Assembly (NCBI GenBank): GCA_024102915.1
Contig: JAGFJG010000040.1
Span: 42,717-106,716 of the forward strand
From: Caldilineales bacterium
GTDB taxonomy: Bacteria > Chloroflexota > Anaerolineae > J102
Length of the DNA: 64,000 bases
Direction: 5' to 3'
Positions within the stretch are counted from its first letter, which is position 1, and the number at the start of each line of letters is the position of its first letter. A program made the position numbers and the translations under genes. Below the pieces are notes generated by a model. It saw only the letters and a program-made list of their open reading frames with translations. It did not search any database and was not told the DNA's origin. Below are positions 51,218-61,172 of the stretch, in pieces.

Positions 51218-52841
51218 TCCGCTTCGAACATTTCGGCTATCAATATCCCGGCGCTGCCCGGCCCATTCTGCGCGACATCTCGCTGCAATTGCCAGAAGGC
51301 GATTTTGTGTTGGTGGCGGGGCCATCGGGCGCTGGCAAATCGACGTTCCTGCGCAGCCTCAACGGCCTCGTCCCCCACTTTTACGGCGGCAAGGTTAGCG
51401 GCGGCGTGCGGGTAGCCGGTCGCAATCCCGTGGAGCAATCGCCGCGGGGGATGTCCGACCTGGTGGGCATGGTTTTTCAGGACCCGGAATCGGGCTTTGT
51501 GGTCGATGTGGTCGAGGATGAATTGGCGTTCGCCCTGGAAAACTGGGCGCTGCCGCAGGACGTGATGCGCAAACGCGTGGAAGAAGCGCTGGATCAACTC
51601 CGCATCGCCCACCTGCGAGACCGGCCGGTCAGCAGCCTGTCGGGCGGCGAAAAACAGCGTGTGGCTATCGCCTCCGCCCTCACCCTGCATCCCCAAATCC
51701 TGGTGCTGGACGAACCCACCTCGCAGCTCGACCCGCAGGCTGCCGAGGAAGTGCTGCTGGCCTTGCGCCAATTGAACGAAGACCTGGGCATCACCATCAT
51801 CCTGTCTGAACACCGGCTGGAGCGCGTGGTGCAATACGCTGATTGGCTGCTCTATTGGCCGGGCGATGGCGCGACGCCCTTGCTGGGCACGCCCGACGAA
51901 ATCCTGCCGCAAGTGCCGCTGACCCCGCCGCTGATCACGTTGGGCAAGGCGCTGGACTGGCGGCCCCTGCCACTGACTATCAAAGCTGGCCGTCGCTTCG
52001 CCCGCCAGCTCGCGCCCGTTTTGCAACCTCCGCCCGAAACCACCTCGCCCCAATCGAATGGCGTCGTCCCAGCTATTCTGATCGAGAACCTGTGGCACAA
52101 CTATGCCAATGGGGTGGAAGCATTGCGCGGGTTAAGCCTGCGCGTGCGGCCAGGCGAGTTTCTGGCGCTGATGGGGCGCAACGGCAGCGGCAAAAGCACC
52201 CTGCTCAAACATCTGGTCGGGCTGTTGCAGCCAGCCCAGGGCGGCGTGAAAGTCTTGGGCAAGGATGCTGCTCGCACCCCCACCGAGGAATTGGCCGCCA
52301 GCATCGCTTATGTGCCGCAAAACCCCGACCGCATCCTTTTTGCCGAAAGCGTGGCCGGTGAGCTGGCCTTCAGCCGTAAAGCGCACGCCCTGCCCGCCGA
52401 TGACGCCGCCGACCTGGCATTGCTCGCACGGCTGGGCATCGCTCACCTCGCCGACCGCCATCCCTCCGACCTCTCGGTGGGCGAGCGGCAACGGCTGGCC
52501 CTGGCGGCTGTGCTGATCACCGACCCGCCCGCCATCCTTCTGGACGAACCCACGCGCGGGATCGACTACGAGCAGAAGCACCGGCTTGCGGCGCTGTTGC
52601 GAGAATTGCGTGACGCCGGCAAAACCGTGGTCATGGCCACGCACGATGTCGAACTGGCCGCCGCCGCCGCCGACCGGGTGGTGTTGCTGGCCCAGGGTCA
52701 AATCGTCGTGGACGGCCCCGCCCGCCGCGTCATGTCCGAATCGCTCGTGTTCGCCAGTCAGGTGAACAAACTCTTCCGCGACCCCCGCCTGCTCACCCCG
52801 GACGATGTTTTGGCAGCCATGCCGGAACCGGAACTCGCATC

Positions 52842-52845
<4 letters not shown>
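51214..52845 (+). CDS. ecfA: Fused double ATP-binding protein of the ECF transporter
   Basis: A single 543-residue chain containing both ECF ATPases. First domain: Walker A GPSGAGKST (36-44), signature LSGGEKQR (142-149), Walker B ILVLDEPTS (162-170). Second domain: GRNGSGKST (321-329), LSVGERQR (from about 420), AILLDEPTRG (from about 440). Both domains have intact catalytic residues. In many bacteria EcfA and EcfA' are separate genes; fusion is a known variant. The start overlaps ecfT and the stop overlaps the S-component gene by four bases, so all three are translationally coupled. Confidence 0.95.
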
Positions 52846-53725
<880 letters not shown>

Positions 53726-53729
<4 letters not shown>

Positions 53730-54418
53730 ACGACTTTTCCGGTTTTCCCGCCGATGCGATGAGCTTTTTGCGTGAGTTGGAAGACAACAACGAGAAGACC
53801 TGGTTCGATGCCAACAAGGAGCGCTATCAGGCTATCCTTGAAACGGTCCCGGATTTCGTGGAGGCGATGGGCGCACGCCTGCAGAGCATTTCGCCCGCCA
53901 TCGAATTCGATACGCGCACGAATGGGGCTGGCTCGATGATGCGCATTTACCGCGATGTGCGGTTCAGCCAGGACAAGACGCCCTATAAGGCGCACATCGC
54001 CTTTGGCTTCTGGGAAGGGCCGCTGAAAAAGATGCAGAATCCCAGCTTTGGCTTTCGCTTTGGCGGCTACGATGCCGAACTTTACGCCGGGCTGCACATG
54101 TTCTTGCGCGACCAGTTATCAGGTTACCGCCAGGCGGTGGACAACGAGACGAGCGGGCGGACTTTGCAGGCGGCCATCGCCGAAGTGCTACAGGCCGGGC
54201 CATACGAGATCGGCGGCGAGCATTACAAGACCACGCCGCGCGGCTACGACGCCGAGCACCCTCGCGCCGAATTGTTGAAGTACAGCGGGCTGTGGGCGAC
54301 CATCGCTCTGCCTGACCCCGCCATCGTCACCACGCCCGAACTGGTGGATGTGTGCTACGAGCATTGCCGCAACATGGCCCCCATCCAGCGCTGGCTGGTC
54401 GAAAATCTGGGGAGTTGA
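53726..54418 (+). CDS. DUF2461-family protein
   Basis: A 230-residue cytosolic protein with the family signature: FPADAMSFLRELEDNNEKTWFDANKERY, then YRDVRFSQDKTPYKAHIAFGFWEG and GLHMFL. AAGGAGAC precedes the ATG, which lies inside the S-component stop (ATGA), so it is read with the B12 importer. The function of DUF2461 is unknown; its coupling here may be accidental or show a role in handling the cargo. Confidence 0.9.
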
Positions 54419-54429
54419 GTGCATTTTTC

Positions 54430-54460
54430 CATCGTCTATCGTCAATGGTCTATCGTCAAC
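54430..54460. repeat. ATCGTCTATCGTCAATGG repeat
   Basis: The word CTATCGTCAA occurs twice in tandem with variants (ATCGTCTATCGTCAATGG, then TCTATCGTCAAC). Another member of the degenerate intergenic repeat type. Confidence 0.55.
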
Positions 54461-54497
54461 TGGCAGACAAAAGCATCGCTCTCATCGTGATGTTAGT

Positions 54498-55643
54498 TTA
54501 GAATTCGGGATCAATGCGAGCAATCGCTGCGCGCCCCACTTGCTCGTAAGCCTGATCCCCGGAGGGCGGCTGCATTAGTCCGGCCCGCACATCACGGAAA
54601 TAGCGTTCGAGCGGCAGGTCGGGCGAAAGGCTGGCCCCGCCGGCGATGCGTAACGCCTGCTCGGTCACGGTCAGGGCGGTTTCGACGGCGAATTGCTTGG
54701 CGGCGATGATGCGCGGATATTGGGCGACGGCGTCCTCTGTGCGCCCGGTCCATTCGCCCGTGGCGGCCAGCAAAAACGCCTGGGCCGCCTGCAAAGCCAC
54801 ATCCATCTCGCCGACCTGGCGCTGGATGCCGGGCAGCGTGGCGATGGGTTTGCCCAGGGCGGTGGGCGTACGTTCCAGAGCGTAACGGATCACGTCGTCG
54901 CGGGCGGCGATGGCCGTGCCCAGATAGGTGGCAGCCATCATCATCGGGAACCAGGCGCTGGGGTGATCGACGGCGGTCGGGCCCTGTTCCAACAGGTGGT
55001 CGGGCGGGACAACAACCGAGCGAAAATAGACATCGTGGCTGTCGGAAGCGCGCAGTGCCAGGGCGTCGCACCAGGTTTCTCGCCATTCCACGCCCGGCCG
55101 GTTGTTCTCGACCATGACCACGCCGGTCGTGTCGCCGACCGAAACCCGCACCAAAAGGTAGTCGAGATGCCGCCCGCCGGTCGACCAGGTCTTGTGGCCG
55201 TTGACCACCCAACCCTCCGGGTGCTCCTCGGCTGTGGTCTGGAACACGCCCCCACGCGAGGGGCTGCCCAACACCGGCTCGCTGGCCACGAAGTTGAATA
55301 GCTTGCCCTGCACGGCCTGCTCGCACATCCAGGCGATACGTGCTGGCGACCAGGCGCGCACTTCGCTGGCATGGCCGAACAGGTGCAATTGCATGGCCGC
55401 CACCAGCGCCGTGGAAGTGCTGCCCTGAGCCAGTTCCATCTGGGCGGCGACGGCCTGGCGCAGGCTGACCCCGAATCCGCCGAACTCGGCGGGGACACTG
55501 AGGCCGAGATAGCCGGACTGGCGCAGGGCCTCGATGTCCTGAGCGGGCAGGCGGCCCAGGCGGTCGGCTGCGGCGGCGCGCGGGCGGATGGCGGCGGCCA
55601 GGGTTTGGGCGAGGTGGGCGGGGTCGGTGTTTGATGGGGTCAT
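54498..55643 (-). CDS. Acyl-CoA dehydrogenase-like flavoprotein
   Basis: A 381-residue FAD-dependent enzyme with the acyl-CoA-dehydrogenase fold: an N-terminal helical domain (YLGLSVPAEFGGFGVSLRQA), a beta domain with GWVVNGHKTWSTGG and a C-terminal four-helix bundle. The loop SEPVLGSPSRGG differs from true dehydrogenases (usually EPxAGSD), so it could belong to the SfnB/DszC-like monooxygenase branch. The ATG is at 55643. There are no CoA or electron-transfer partner genes nearby. Confidence 0.85.
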   Translation of the reverse strand: MTPSNTDPAHLAQTLAAAIRPRAAAADRLGRLPAQDIEALRQSGYLGLSVPAEFGGFGVSLRQAVAAQMELAQGSTSTALVAAMQLHLFGHASEVRAWSPARIAWMCEQAVQGKLFNFVASEPVLGSPSRGGVFQTTAEEHPEGWVVNGHKTWSTGGRHLDYLLVRVSVGDTTGVVMVENNRPGVEWRETWCDALALRASDSHDVYFRSVVVPPDHLLEQGPTAVDHPSAWFPMMMAATYLGTAIAARDDVIRYALERTPTALGKPIATLPGIQRQVGEMDVALQAAQAFLLAATGEWTGRTEDAVAQYPRIIAAKQFAVETALTVTEQALRIAGGASLSPDLPLERYFRDVRAGLMQPPSGDQAYEQVGRAAIARIDPEF

Positions 55644-55754
55644 ATGAAAGGGTCAGGCCAGGGCTGTGCGTTTTCTGATTGGATTGGTCTCTGGCAAGAA
55701 TACCAAAGTCTCGCAGCCTGCCCAAGAAGTCGTTGACGGTCATCGCACAGAGGC

Positions 55755-55900
55755 GTACAATAAGCGGAATCCCCACCGCCCGAAACCGGGATATTGCGGA
55801 ATTGAATCGTCCTAAGCCGCCAGATTCCCGGAGTTATTCGGAAATAGTTCCGCACTATCCCGAAATCCAAGAGGTTATACGGAATTTATTCTGCCGAAGC
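55755..55900. repeat. Degenerate ~40-bp tandem repeat upstream of the TIR gene
   Basis: Blocks starting GATATTGCGGAATTGAATC, GTTATTCGGAAATAGTTCC and GTTATACGGAATTTATTCT recur at about 40-base intervals, with related words AGCGGAATCCCC before them. The spacing is regular but the sequence is degenerate. Confidence 0.45.
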
Positions 55901-55903
55901 CGA

Positions 55904-55910
55904 AGTTAGG
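55904..55910 (+). other. attC-type core site (GTTAGGC) just before the TIR gene
   Basis: GTTAGGC, the classic integron recombination core, lies 19 bases before the ATG of the TIR gene, the usual distance in gene cassettes. The opposite arm of this site is poorly defined within the tandem repeat. Confidence 0.45.
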
Positions 55911-55929
55911 CAACCTTTAGTTTTCTCAT

Positions 55930-57105
55930 ATGAATAATTTTCGCAAACTTCGATTGTTTTTATGCCATGCATCTCAGGACAAACCAATCGTCCGAGAACT
56001 TCATGAACGACTTTTAGCCGAAGGATGGATTGATTCTTGGTTAGATGACGAAAAACTTTTACCTGGTCAAGATTGGGCCATGGAAATTGAGAAAGCAGTG
56101 GAATTAGCCGATGCTGTAATTGTCTGTTTTTCAAATCAGTCTGTTACCAAGGAAGGATTTATCCAACGGGAATTAAGATATGTACTAGATATTGCTTTAG
56201 AAAAACCTGAAGAAAGAATCTTTATTATTCCACTAAGGCTAGATGACTGCCAACCTCCTCGCCGTCTCCGTAACTGGCAATACGCGGATTTCTTTCCTCA
56301 AAACAACAGGGAACAAGGTTATCAAAAACTATTATCGAGTATAAAGACTTTGGCGGATAAAGTTGGTGTTTCTTTTGGTGAAAGAGAACTTGTTGACAAG
56401 TTATCAATTCCAGCATCGTTTATGGAACGCCTCGAAAAAAATGTAGCGAGAGAAAATCGAAATATCCCATCAGTAGATGAAGATTTAGAGATGCTCTCAT
56501 GGAGAGAGACGCTGCAATATTATACAGAAGAGTCGGATGAGGTTGAAATTCTAATTTCCAAAGAAAAAGAATCTGTTGTCTATAAAAAAGCAAGAGAACT
56601 GTTTGAAAGCAAGAATTATTTAGAATCCAGTGTCTATTGGAATGAACTTTGTAAGCGGCGTCCATCCAATGAAGAATACGTATCCTATCTCAAGTTGTGC
56701 ATTGCAAAAATCAAAAGAAATCAATCTGTATTCATCAATAATTCTAACGATTCTGAGTCGGAAAAAGCCGCCAATATAATGAGCGCGTTACATTCCTTAA
56801 GAGGCGCAGAGAATTATGGTATCGCATACAATTTGTCATATTATGGATATGTCAACTTCAACGAGCCGTATAGCAGCGAGTTCTTCGATATTTATTTAGA
56901 TATGAAGAGGAGATACAGCGAACAACTCCAAAAGACATTACTGTTTTATAAAAGTAAGTTGCAAGAAAATGACGCAGCCCGAAAAACAATTGACCAAGCC
57001 ATAGTAACCGCTAAGAAGTTATTAATAGTTGACCCAAGCAGGGAAACCGAAGAGGAAATTCATGAATTAGAGCAAGTTAGAGAAAAGGTTGCACAAAGAA
57101 AATGA
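55930..57105 (+). CDS. TIR-domain protein, probable defence or signalling NADase-type protein
   Basis: A 391-residue protein. Residues 1 to about 145 are a TIR domain: LRLFLCHASQDKPIVRELHERL, IDSWLDDEKLLPGQDW, AVIVCFSNQSVTKEGFIQREL (catalytic Glu candidates near the end) and IFIIPLRLDD. The C-terminal half is helical and lacks a recognisable sensor; it may be a TPR-like or coiled region. The gene is strikingly AT-rich (DNA full of AAA/GAA/ATT codons) compared with the window, a sign of transfer. It has no clear ribosome site. Flanking attC-like sequences suggest it arrived as an integron cassette. TIR enzymes of phage defence cleave NAD; activity here is untested. Confidence 0.82.
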   Translation: MNNFRKLRLFLCHASQDKPIVRELHERLLAEGWIDSWLDDEKLLPGQDWAMEIEKAVELADAVIVCFSNQSVTKEGFIQRELRYVLDIALEKPEERIFIIPLRLDDCQPPRRLRNWQYADFFPQNNREQGYQKLLSSIKTLADKVGVSFGERELVDKLSIPASFMERLEKNVARENRNIPSVDEDLEMLSWRETLQYYTEESDEVEILISKEKESVVYKKARELFESKNYLESSVYWNELCKRRPSNEEYVSYLKLCIAKIKRNQSVFINNSNDSESEKAANIMSALHSLRGAENYGIAYNLSYYGYVNFNEPYSSEFFDIYLDMKRRYSEQLQKTLLFYKSKLQENDAARKTIDQAIVTAKKLLIVDPSRETEEEIHELEQVREKVAQRK

Positions 57106-57145
57106 AAAGTATTTCTTGTTAGTCGAGTCTTATGACAAAATCGGT

Positions 57146-57265
57146 TGCCCAACAAAGCGTGCACCGGACGGCTGGTAGGCCCCGCGAAAAAAGCAAATTC
57201 GGGCGATGAGTCGTTCCCGCTTCGCCAGTTGGTTCTCCCGGCCGCCGGTAACGCAAGCCGTTAGC
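57146..57265 (+). other. Integron attC-like recombination site
   Basis: The left arm GCCCAACAAAGCGTGCACCG then GACGGCTGG is imperfectly complementary to the right arm CCGGCCGCCGGTAACGCAAG then CCGTTAGCC. The pairing leaves extrahelical bases and a long central region, as in attC hairpins. Arm ends GCCCAAC and GTTAGCC sit about 120 bases apart, inside the usual attC length. It follows the TIR stop by 40 bases. Confidence 0.65.
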
Positions 57266-57393
57266 CAGATCACGCGAACTTTATCTCTTGCTCAGGGAAA
57301 ATGTTATGCGCCAAGTATGAGCCTTTGATAAGAATCTTTCACACGCGCCTTCCTGAAACGTCGGCGCACCACACACAAAAATTGGAGGTTATT

Positions 57394-57831
57394 ATGAGCG
57401 ATTACATACCCAGCCCCCGGCAATGGGTGGCGGATCAGGTTGAACTTTATGAAGAAAGCGGTGGCACTGCCGGGCTCACCTTGCGAGACACCGGCCTGCC
57501 GGTCATCATCGTGACGCATCGCGGGCGGAAGACAGGGGCGGTTCGCAAAACCCCGCTGATGAGGGTGGTGGATGGAGACAATTACATCCTCGTGGCGTCG
57601 CAGGGCGGGATGCCAAAGAATCCGTTGTGGTACTACAATTTGCAGGCGGACCCCGACGTCGAAATACGCGACAAGGAAGAGGTCTATGCCATGCGAGTCC
57701 GGGAGGTAGTCGATGCCGCCGAGAGAGAACGGCTGTGGGAGATTGCAGTCGAAGCGTTCCCGCCTTACCAGGAATACCAGGGCAGAACCGAGCGGGTCAT
57801 CCCCATCCTCGTCGCCGAACCCGTTGCATAA
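57394..57831 (+). CDS. Deazaflavin (F420)-dependent nitroreductase-family protein
   Basis: A 145-residue split-barrel protein of the DUF385/Ddn family: PVIIVTHRGRKTGAVRKTPLMRVVDGDNYILVASQGGMPKNPLWY contains the phosphate-binding and F420-contact loops (quoted here in two overlapping known motifs, THRGRKTG and ASQGG). GGAGG lies seven bases before the ATG. Family members use F420H2 to reduce quinones or nitro compounds; F420 biosynthesis is not in the window. Confidence 0.87.
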   Translation: MSDYIPSPRQWVADQVELYEESGGTAGLTLRDTGLPVIIVTHRGRKTGAVRKTPLMRVVDGDNYILVASQGGMPKNPLWYYNLQADPDVEIRDKEEVYAMRVREVVDAAERERLWEIAVEAFPPYQEYQGRTERVIPILVAEPVA

Positions 57832-57870
57832 GCGGGATATCGATACTGGTTCTACGGCAAAGCGTTTTTC

Positions 57871-57910
57871 AACCACGGAGAGCACGGAGAACGCAGAGAT
57901 TTTGTGAGGT
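57871..57910. repeat. CACGGAGAGCACGGAG-type repeat
   Basis: ACCACGGAGAGCACGGAGAA and CGCAGAGATTTTGTGAGG belong to the same family as the copy at 8574-8652. It lies in the gap before the DUF3891 gene. Confidence 0.6.
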
Positions 57911-57938
57911 TTCGAGACCCGAAACAAGGAATCCTATT

Positions 57939-58607
57939 TTGTTCAAATCGAAACGCAGGGCGATTATCACGCCGCAATCTGAACACCAACGGCTGGCGGG
58001 GGCGCTGGCCATGTTGTGGGGCAACGAGGACTTCGATGCCCCGCCCATCGACCGCAATTCCATGATCATGGGCATTGGTTTGCACGACCGGGGCTATGGG
58101 CTGCTGGATAATTCCCCCATCGGCGGCATGAGCGACGAGGAGTGGTTCGGCATCGCCCGCCGGGGATTTGACATGCAGTACTCGGACAACGTCGCCGATA
58201 CCATCGCCAAATACCACATCAGGCGGCTTGCCAGCCACGGCGATTCGGCGGAACGACAGGCGTTGGTCGCCGAGTTTACGCAGGCAATCGACGAGCAACT
58301 GCAACAATACCGGCTTTCCAAAGTCCTGTTTGATCGCGTCGACCGCATCACGAACCTGTGCGACATGATCTCGTTCGATTTCTGCATGGATGTTCCCGAT
58401 TCCGGCAGCATCGCCGTTTGCCCGCGCAATGACTCGGAAGCTGAGGTATCCGTCCGGTATCACGTAGATGATGGCGTGATTCACGCCACGCCCTGGCCCT
58501 TTGCCGTCGCCAGCTACGAGGGCTATGTGCTCGCCTATCACGCCGACGGCTACCCGGAAAAACTCGACCCCTTCATCCTTCACTACCGGCTGGAGCGGAC
58601 TGACTGA
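57939..58607 (+). CDS. DUF3891-family protein
   Basis: A 222-residue protein. Conserved features are a start KRRAIITPQSEHQRLAGALA, then NSMIMGIGLHDRGYGLLDNS and DRITNLCDMISFDFC. The His and Asp residues (SEHQ, LHDRG) recall HD-like hydrolases, but no function is known. The TTG at 57939 is preferred because AAGGA lies eight bases upstream and the next upstream frame runs through the repeat. It lies 107 bases after the deazaflavin gene. Confidence 0.78.
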   Translation: MFKSKRRAIITPQSEHQRLAGALAMLWGNEDFDAPPIDRNSMIMGIGLHDRGYGLLDNSPIGGMSDEEWFGIARRGFDMQYSDNVADTIAKYHIRRLASHGDSAERQALVAEFTQAIDEQLQQYRLSKVLFDRVDRITNLCDMISFDFCMDVPDSGSIAVCPRNDSEAEVSVRYHVDDGVIHATPWPFAVASYEGYVLAYHADGYPEKLDPFILHYRLERTD

Positions 58608-58786
58608 ACTCTCTACCGGGGCTTTCCGGCTGCCGACGTACAAGACAACCTGAAAAGTAGCTAATCGGTCTTGCGGTAATGACCATGATGTGGGTGAAAA
58701 AGTGTATAATGGAAGCAGGGATACTTTGTATGCCGTAAGTCTGATTGTTTTGCATGCGGCAACACGAATTCCATCGCGACCCGACC

Positions 58787-59572
58787 ATGCCCTCCAACGC
58801 ATACGCCATCAAACCATTTTCACCATCCCGGCGGTTTTTTGTGGACGGCATGGATTTTGGCGGGCGAAAGCACTGCATTCACGGCCTGATCGAAGTCGAT
58901 GTGACCATCCCCCGCCAACGCATCCGCGATATCAAAGAGCAAACAGGCGAGTCCATCTCGTTTACGGGATTCATCGTCCATTGCTGCGGCCGGGTGGTGC
59001 AAACGAACAAACATGTGCAGGCCTATCGCGACTGGCGCAATCGCCTTATCCTCTTCAACGACGTCGACATCTTCGTGCCGGTGGAGCGCACGGGGGGCGG
59101 GCTGTTCTCGCATGCGATCATCAGGGCAGCCGACCGGAAATCAGTCCGAGAGATTCACCAGGAAATCAGGCGGACGCAAACCAGGGCGATGCCGGAATCG
59201 TCGGGGGGCGGATTCATGAAATGGTTCGGGAGAGCGCCACGTTTCCTGCGTCGCATCTTTTTCGCAATGGTCTATGGTTCGCCGCACCGATTCAAAACCT
59301 ATATGGGTACGGTCATGGTGACTTCCGTGGGTATGTTCGGGAATGGCGCGGGCTGGGGCATCGGGCCGGTGGGACATTCACTCGTCGTCACCGTCGGCGG
59401 CATTGTGCACAGGCCTTGCGTCATCGACGGGCGGCTAGAATCGAGAGAGCATCTTTGCCTCACCATCACCTTCGATCACGATGTCGTGGATGGCGCGCCT
59501 GCTGCCAGGTTCCTGCAACAGTTTAAGGAATTGATCGAAAACGGCAAAGGGCTGTGCGCGGAAACGGAGTGA
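58787..59572 (+). CDS. 2-oxo-acid dehydrogenase E2-like acyltransferase domain protein
   Basis: A stand-alone catalytic domain of the chloramphenicol-acetyltransferase/E2 fold, 261 residues. The active-site motif HxxxDG is intact in FDHDVVDGAPAARF. No lipoyl or peripheral-subunit-binding domain is present, so it does not work as a normal E2. GxxSFTGFIVHCCGRVV and GGLFSHAIIRAADRKS follow the fold. The start is uncertain: ATGs at 58787 and 58754 have no strong ribosome site. Acyl acceptor unknown. Confidence 0.82.
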   Translation: MPSNAYAIKPFSPSRRFFVDGMDFGGRKHCIHGLIEVDVTIPRQRIRDIKEQTGESISFTGFIVHCCGRVVQTNKHVQAYRDWRNRLILFNDVDIFVPVERTGGGLFSHAIIRAADRKSVREIHQEIRRTQTRAMPESSGGGFMKWFGRAPRFLRRIFFAMVYGSPHRFKTYMGTVMVTSVGMFGNGAGWGIGPVGHSLVVTVGGIVHRPCVIDGRLESREHLCLTITFDHDVVDGAPAARFLQQFKELIENGKGLCAETE

Positions 59573-59577
59573 AACCC

Positions 59578-60420
59578 ATGACCATGATGCCGATTCGGGA
59601 CGTCTCGCTTTTCGTCAAGACCTACGGCAGCGGCTATCCAATATTGCTGATGCACGGCGGCCCCGGCGCCGACCACATCAGCATGCTGCCTTTCCGCCGC
59701 TGCGCCGACCCATTCACGATCGTCCTCTACGACCACCGCTGCAATGGCCGTTCGGTTGGCCCGCCGGTTTCGTCCATGACCTGGGAGAACCTGACCGCCG
59801 ACGCCGACGCCCTGCGCCAGAGTTTGGGCTTCGACCAATGGGCAGTGTTGGGGCATTCCTTTGGCGGCATGGTCGCTCTGGAGTACGCGCTGCGCTATCC
59901 CCAAAACCTGTCGCACTTATTGCTGGTCGACACCTGCGGTGACATCCGTTGGGCGCAGGAAAACGCGCCGAGGGTATTGGCGCAGCGGGGGTTCAGCTCG
60001 GAAACGGCGGAACTGGCCCGGCGCTTTTTCAACGGCGAGATCACCCCGGACGAAATGATGCCAGCCCTGATGAAGTTCGGGAAAGCTTACTATCACCGAC
60101 TTACTCTCCTGCAAACGCTGGGCGTTTTCGCCTCGGGTTTGCGCACAAAGACCCGGCCGGAAGCGCAAATCTATGGCTTTGGTCATTTGCTCAAAGGCTG
60201 GTCGGTCATGGACCGGCTGGGCGAGATCAGCGCGCCCACCCTGGTCATGGCCGGGCGCTACGACTTCCAATTCCCGCCCGAACATCAGGAACAGTTGGCG
60301 GCGGGGATCCCCAATTCCTGGCTGAAGATCGTCGAACAGGCCGGACACAACGCTCCGCAGGAGCGCCCCGCCGAGGCGACCGATGCAGTGAGGCGATTCA
60401 TGGCGACAACGGGCTATTGA
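59578..60420 (+). CDS. Alpha/beta hydrolase, proline-iminopeptidase-like
   Basis: A 280-residue serine hydrolase. HGGPGADHIS is the oxyanion-hole motif of proline iminopeptidases, GHSFGGMVALEYALRYP has the nucleophile serine, D appears in AGRYDFQFPP and H in QAGHNAPQERP, so the catalytic triad is complete. It starts six bases after the previous gene, with GGAG about 11 bases upstream, so the two are cotranscribed. Confidence 0.9.
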   Translation: MTMMPIRDVSLFVKTYGSGYPILLMHGGPGADHISMLPFRRCADPFTIVLYDHRCNGRSVGPPVSSMTWENLTADADALRQSLGFDQWAVLGHSFGGMVALEYALRYPQNLSHLLLVDTCGDIRWAQENAPRVLAQRGFSSETAELARRFFNGEITPDEMMPALMKFGKAYYHRLTLLQTLGVFASGLRTKTRPEAQIYGFGHLLKGWSVMDRLGEISAPTLVMAGRYDFQFPPEHQEQLAAGIPNSWLKIVEQAGHNAPQERPAEATDAVRRFMATTGY

Positions 60421-60511
60421 CGTCTCACCCGGCAAACGGCCGCTTGAAGGATCGACGGCCAGTTTGGATTCTCCCTCTCTTGACCGTCTAGAAATAATGT
60501 TCTAAAGTTAG

Positions 60512-60536
60512 GCGCTCACCCATTCCGGGTGGGCGT
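60512..60536 (+). terminator. Hairpin after the alpha/beta hydrolase gene
   Basis: CGCTCACCC and GGGTGGGCG pair around ATTCC; only a weak T-stretch follows (TTATGG). GTTAGGC lies just before it (60507-60513), but no matching opposite arm was found. Confidence 0.4.
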
Positions 60537-60566
60537 TATGGTTCACAACACACAAAGGAGATTTCG

Positions 60567-61016
60567 ATGAGCGCAAAGAAGGACATGCAACAAAGCGAAG
60601 GATTCTCGAAAGAAGAACAGGCGGCGATGAAAGCCCGCGCCAAAGAGATGAAGGCGGAAGCGCGCACTGCGCAGAAAAAAGCGGATGGGGAAAGCGACGT
60701 GCTGGCCGCCATCGCCGAGATGCCGGAACCGGATCAATCCATGGCCAGCCGGTTGCATGAGATCATCACGGCCAGCGCCCCAGACCTGTGGCCGAAAACC
60801 TGGTACGGGATGCCCGCTTATTCCATCGAAGGCAAAGCGGTCGTCTGCTTTTACCAGGCTGCGAGCAAATTCAACACCCGGTATGCGACCTTCGGCTTCC
60901 AGCACGATGCGAACCTCGACGACGGCCCCATGTGGCCGACAGCCTTCGCCCTGCTTGAGCTGACCGCCGCCGCAGAGGAACAGATCGCCGCGCTCGTGAA
61001 GAAGGCGGTGAGTTGA
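60567..61016 (+). CDS. DUF1801-like protein with charged helical N-terminus
   Basis: A 149-residue cytosolic protein. The first 45 residues are a charged helix rich in Lys/Glu/Ala ([18 protein letters not shown]). The rest ([35 protein letters not shown]) matches the DUF1801/YdhG-like small alpha-beta fold of unknown function. AAAGGAG lies eight bases before the ATG. Confidence 0.82.
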   Translation: MSAKKDMQQSEGFSKEEQAAMKARAKEMKAEARTAQKKADGESDVLAAIAEMPEPDQSMASRLHEIITASAPDLWPKTWYGMPAYSIEGKAVVCFYQAASKFNTRYATFGFQHDANLDDGPMWPTAFALLELTAAAEEQIAALVKKAVS

Positions 61017-61027
61017 GAGTTATGTAA

Positions 61028-61168
61028 CCTGAGTTCGACGTTCCGAGTGCTGAGTACCGGGTTGCTGGCGACAGCGGCATTGGACCAGCCCATTTTCTCA
61101 TTCTCAAACGCAAACTACGTCCATGAGCGCTTGACTCGGAACCCGGAACTTTGAACTCCGAACTGAGG
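61028..61168. repeat. GAGTTCGACGTTCCGAGTGC-type inverted repeat pair
   Basis: The block at 61028-61068 (GAGTTCGACGTTCCGAGTGC, then TGAGTACCGGGTT) and the block at 61131-61168 (CTTGACTCGGAACCCGGAAC, then TTTGAACTCCGAACTGAGG) are inverted relatives. They flank a short non-coding middle. Confidence 0.6.
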
Positions 61169-61172
61169 TGAC

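Noticed and set aside
51037..52098. Minus-strand open frame (353 codons) across ecfT and ecfA
   Set aside because: Antisense to two clear ECF genes; the translation is low-complexity Gln/Arg/Gly and has no domain.
54592..55776. Second long minus-strand frame overlapping the acyl-CoA-dehydrogenase-like gene
   Set aside because: Different frame from the flavoprotein; the translation is Arg/Pro/Gly-rich, as expected of a shadow.
60507..60536. Third attC-type site at GTTAGGC before the DUF1801 gene
   Set aside because: Only the core word is present next to a simple hairpin; the long imperfect opposite arm needed for attC is missing.
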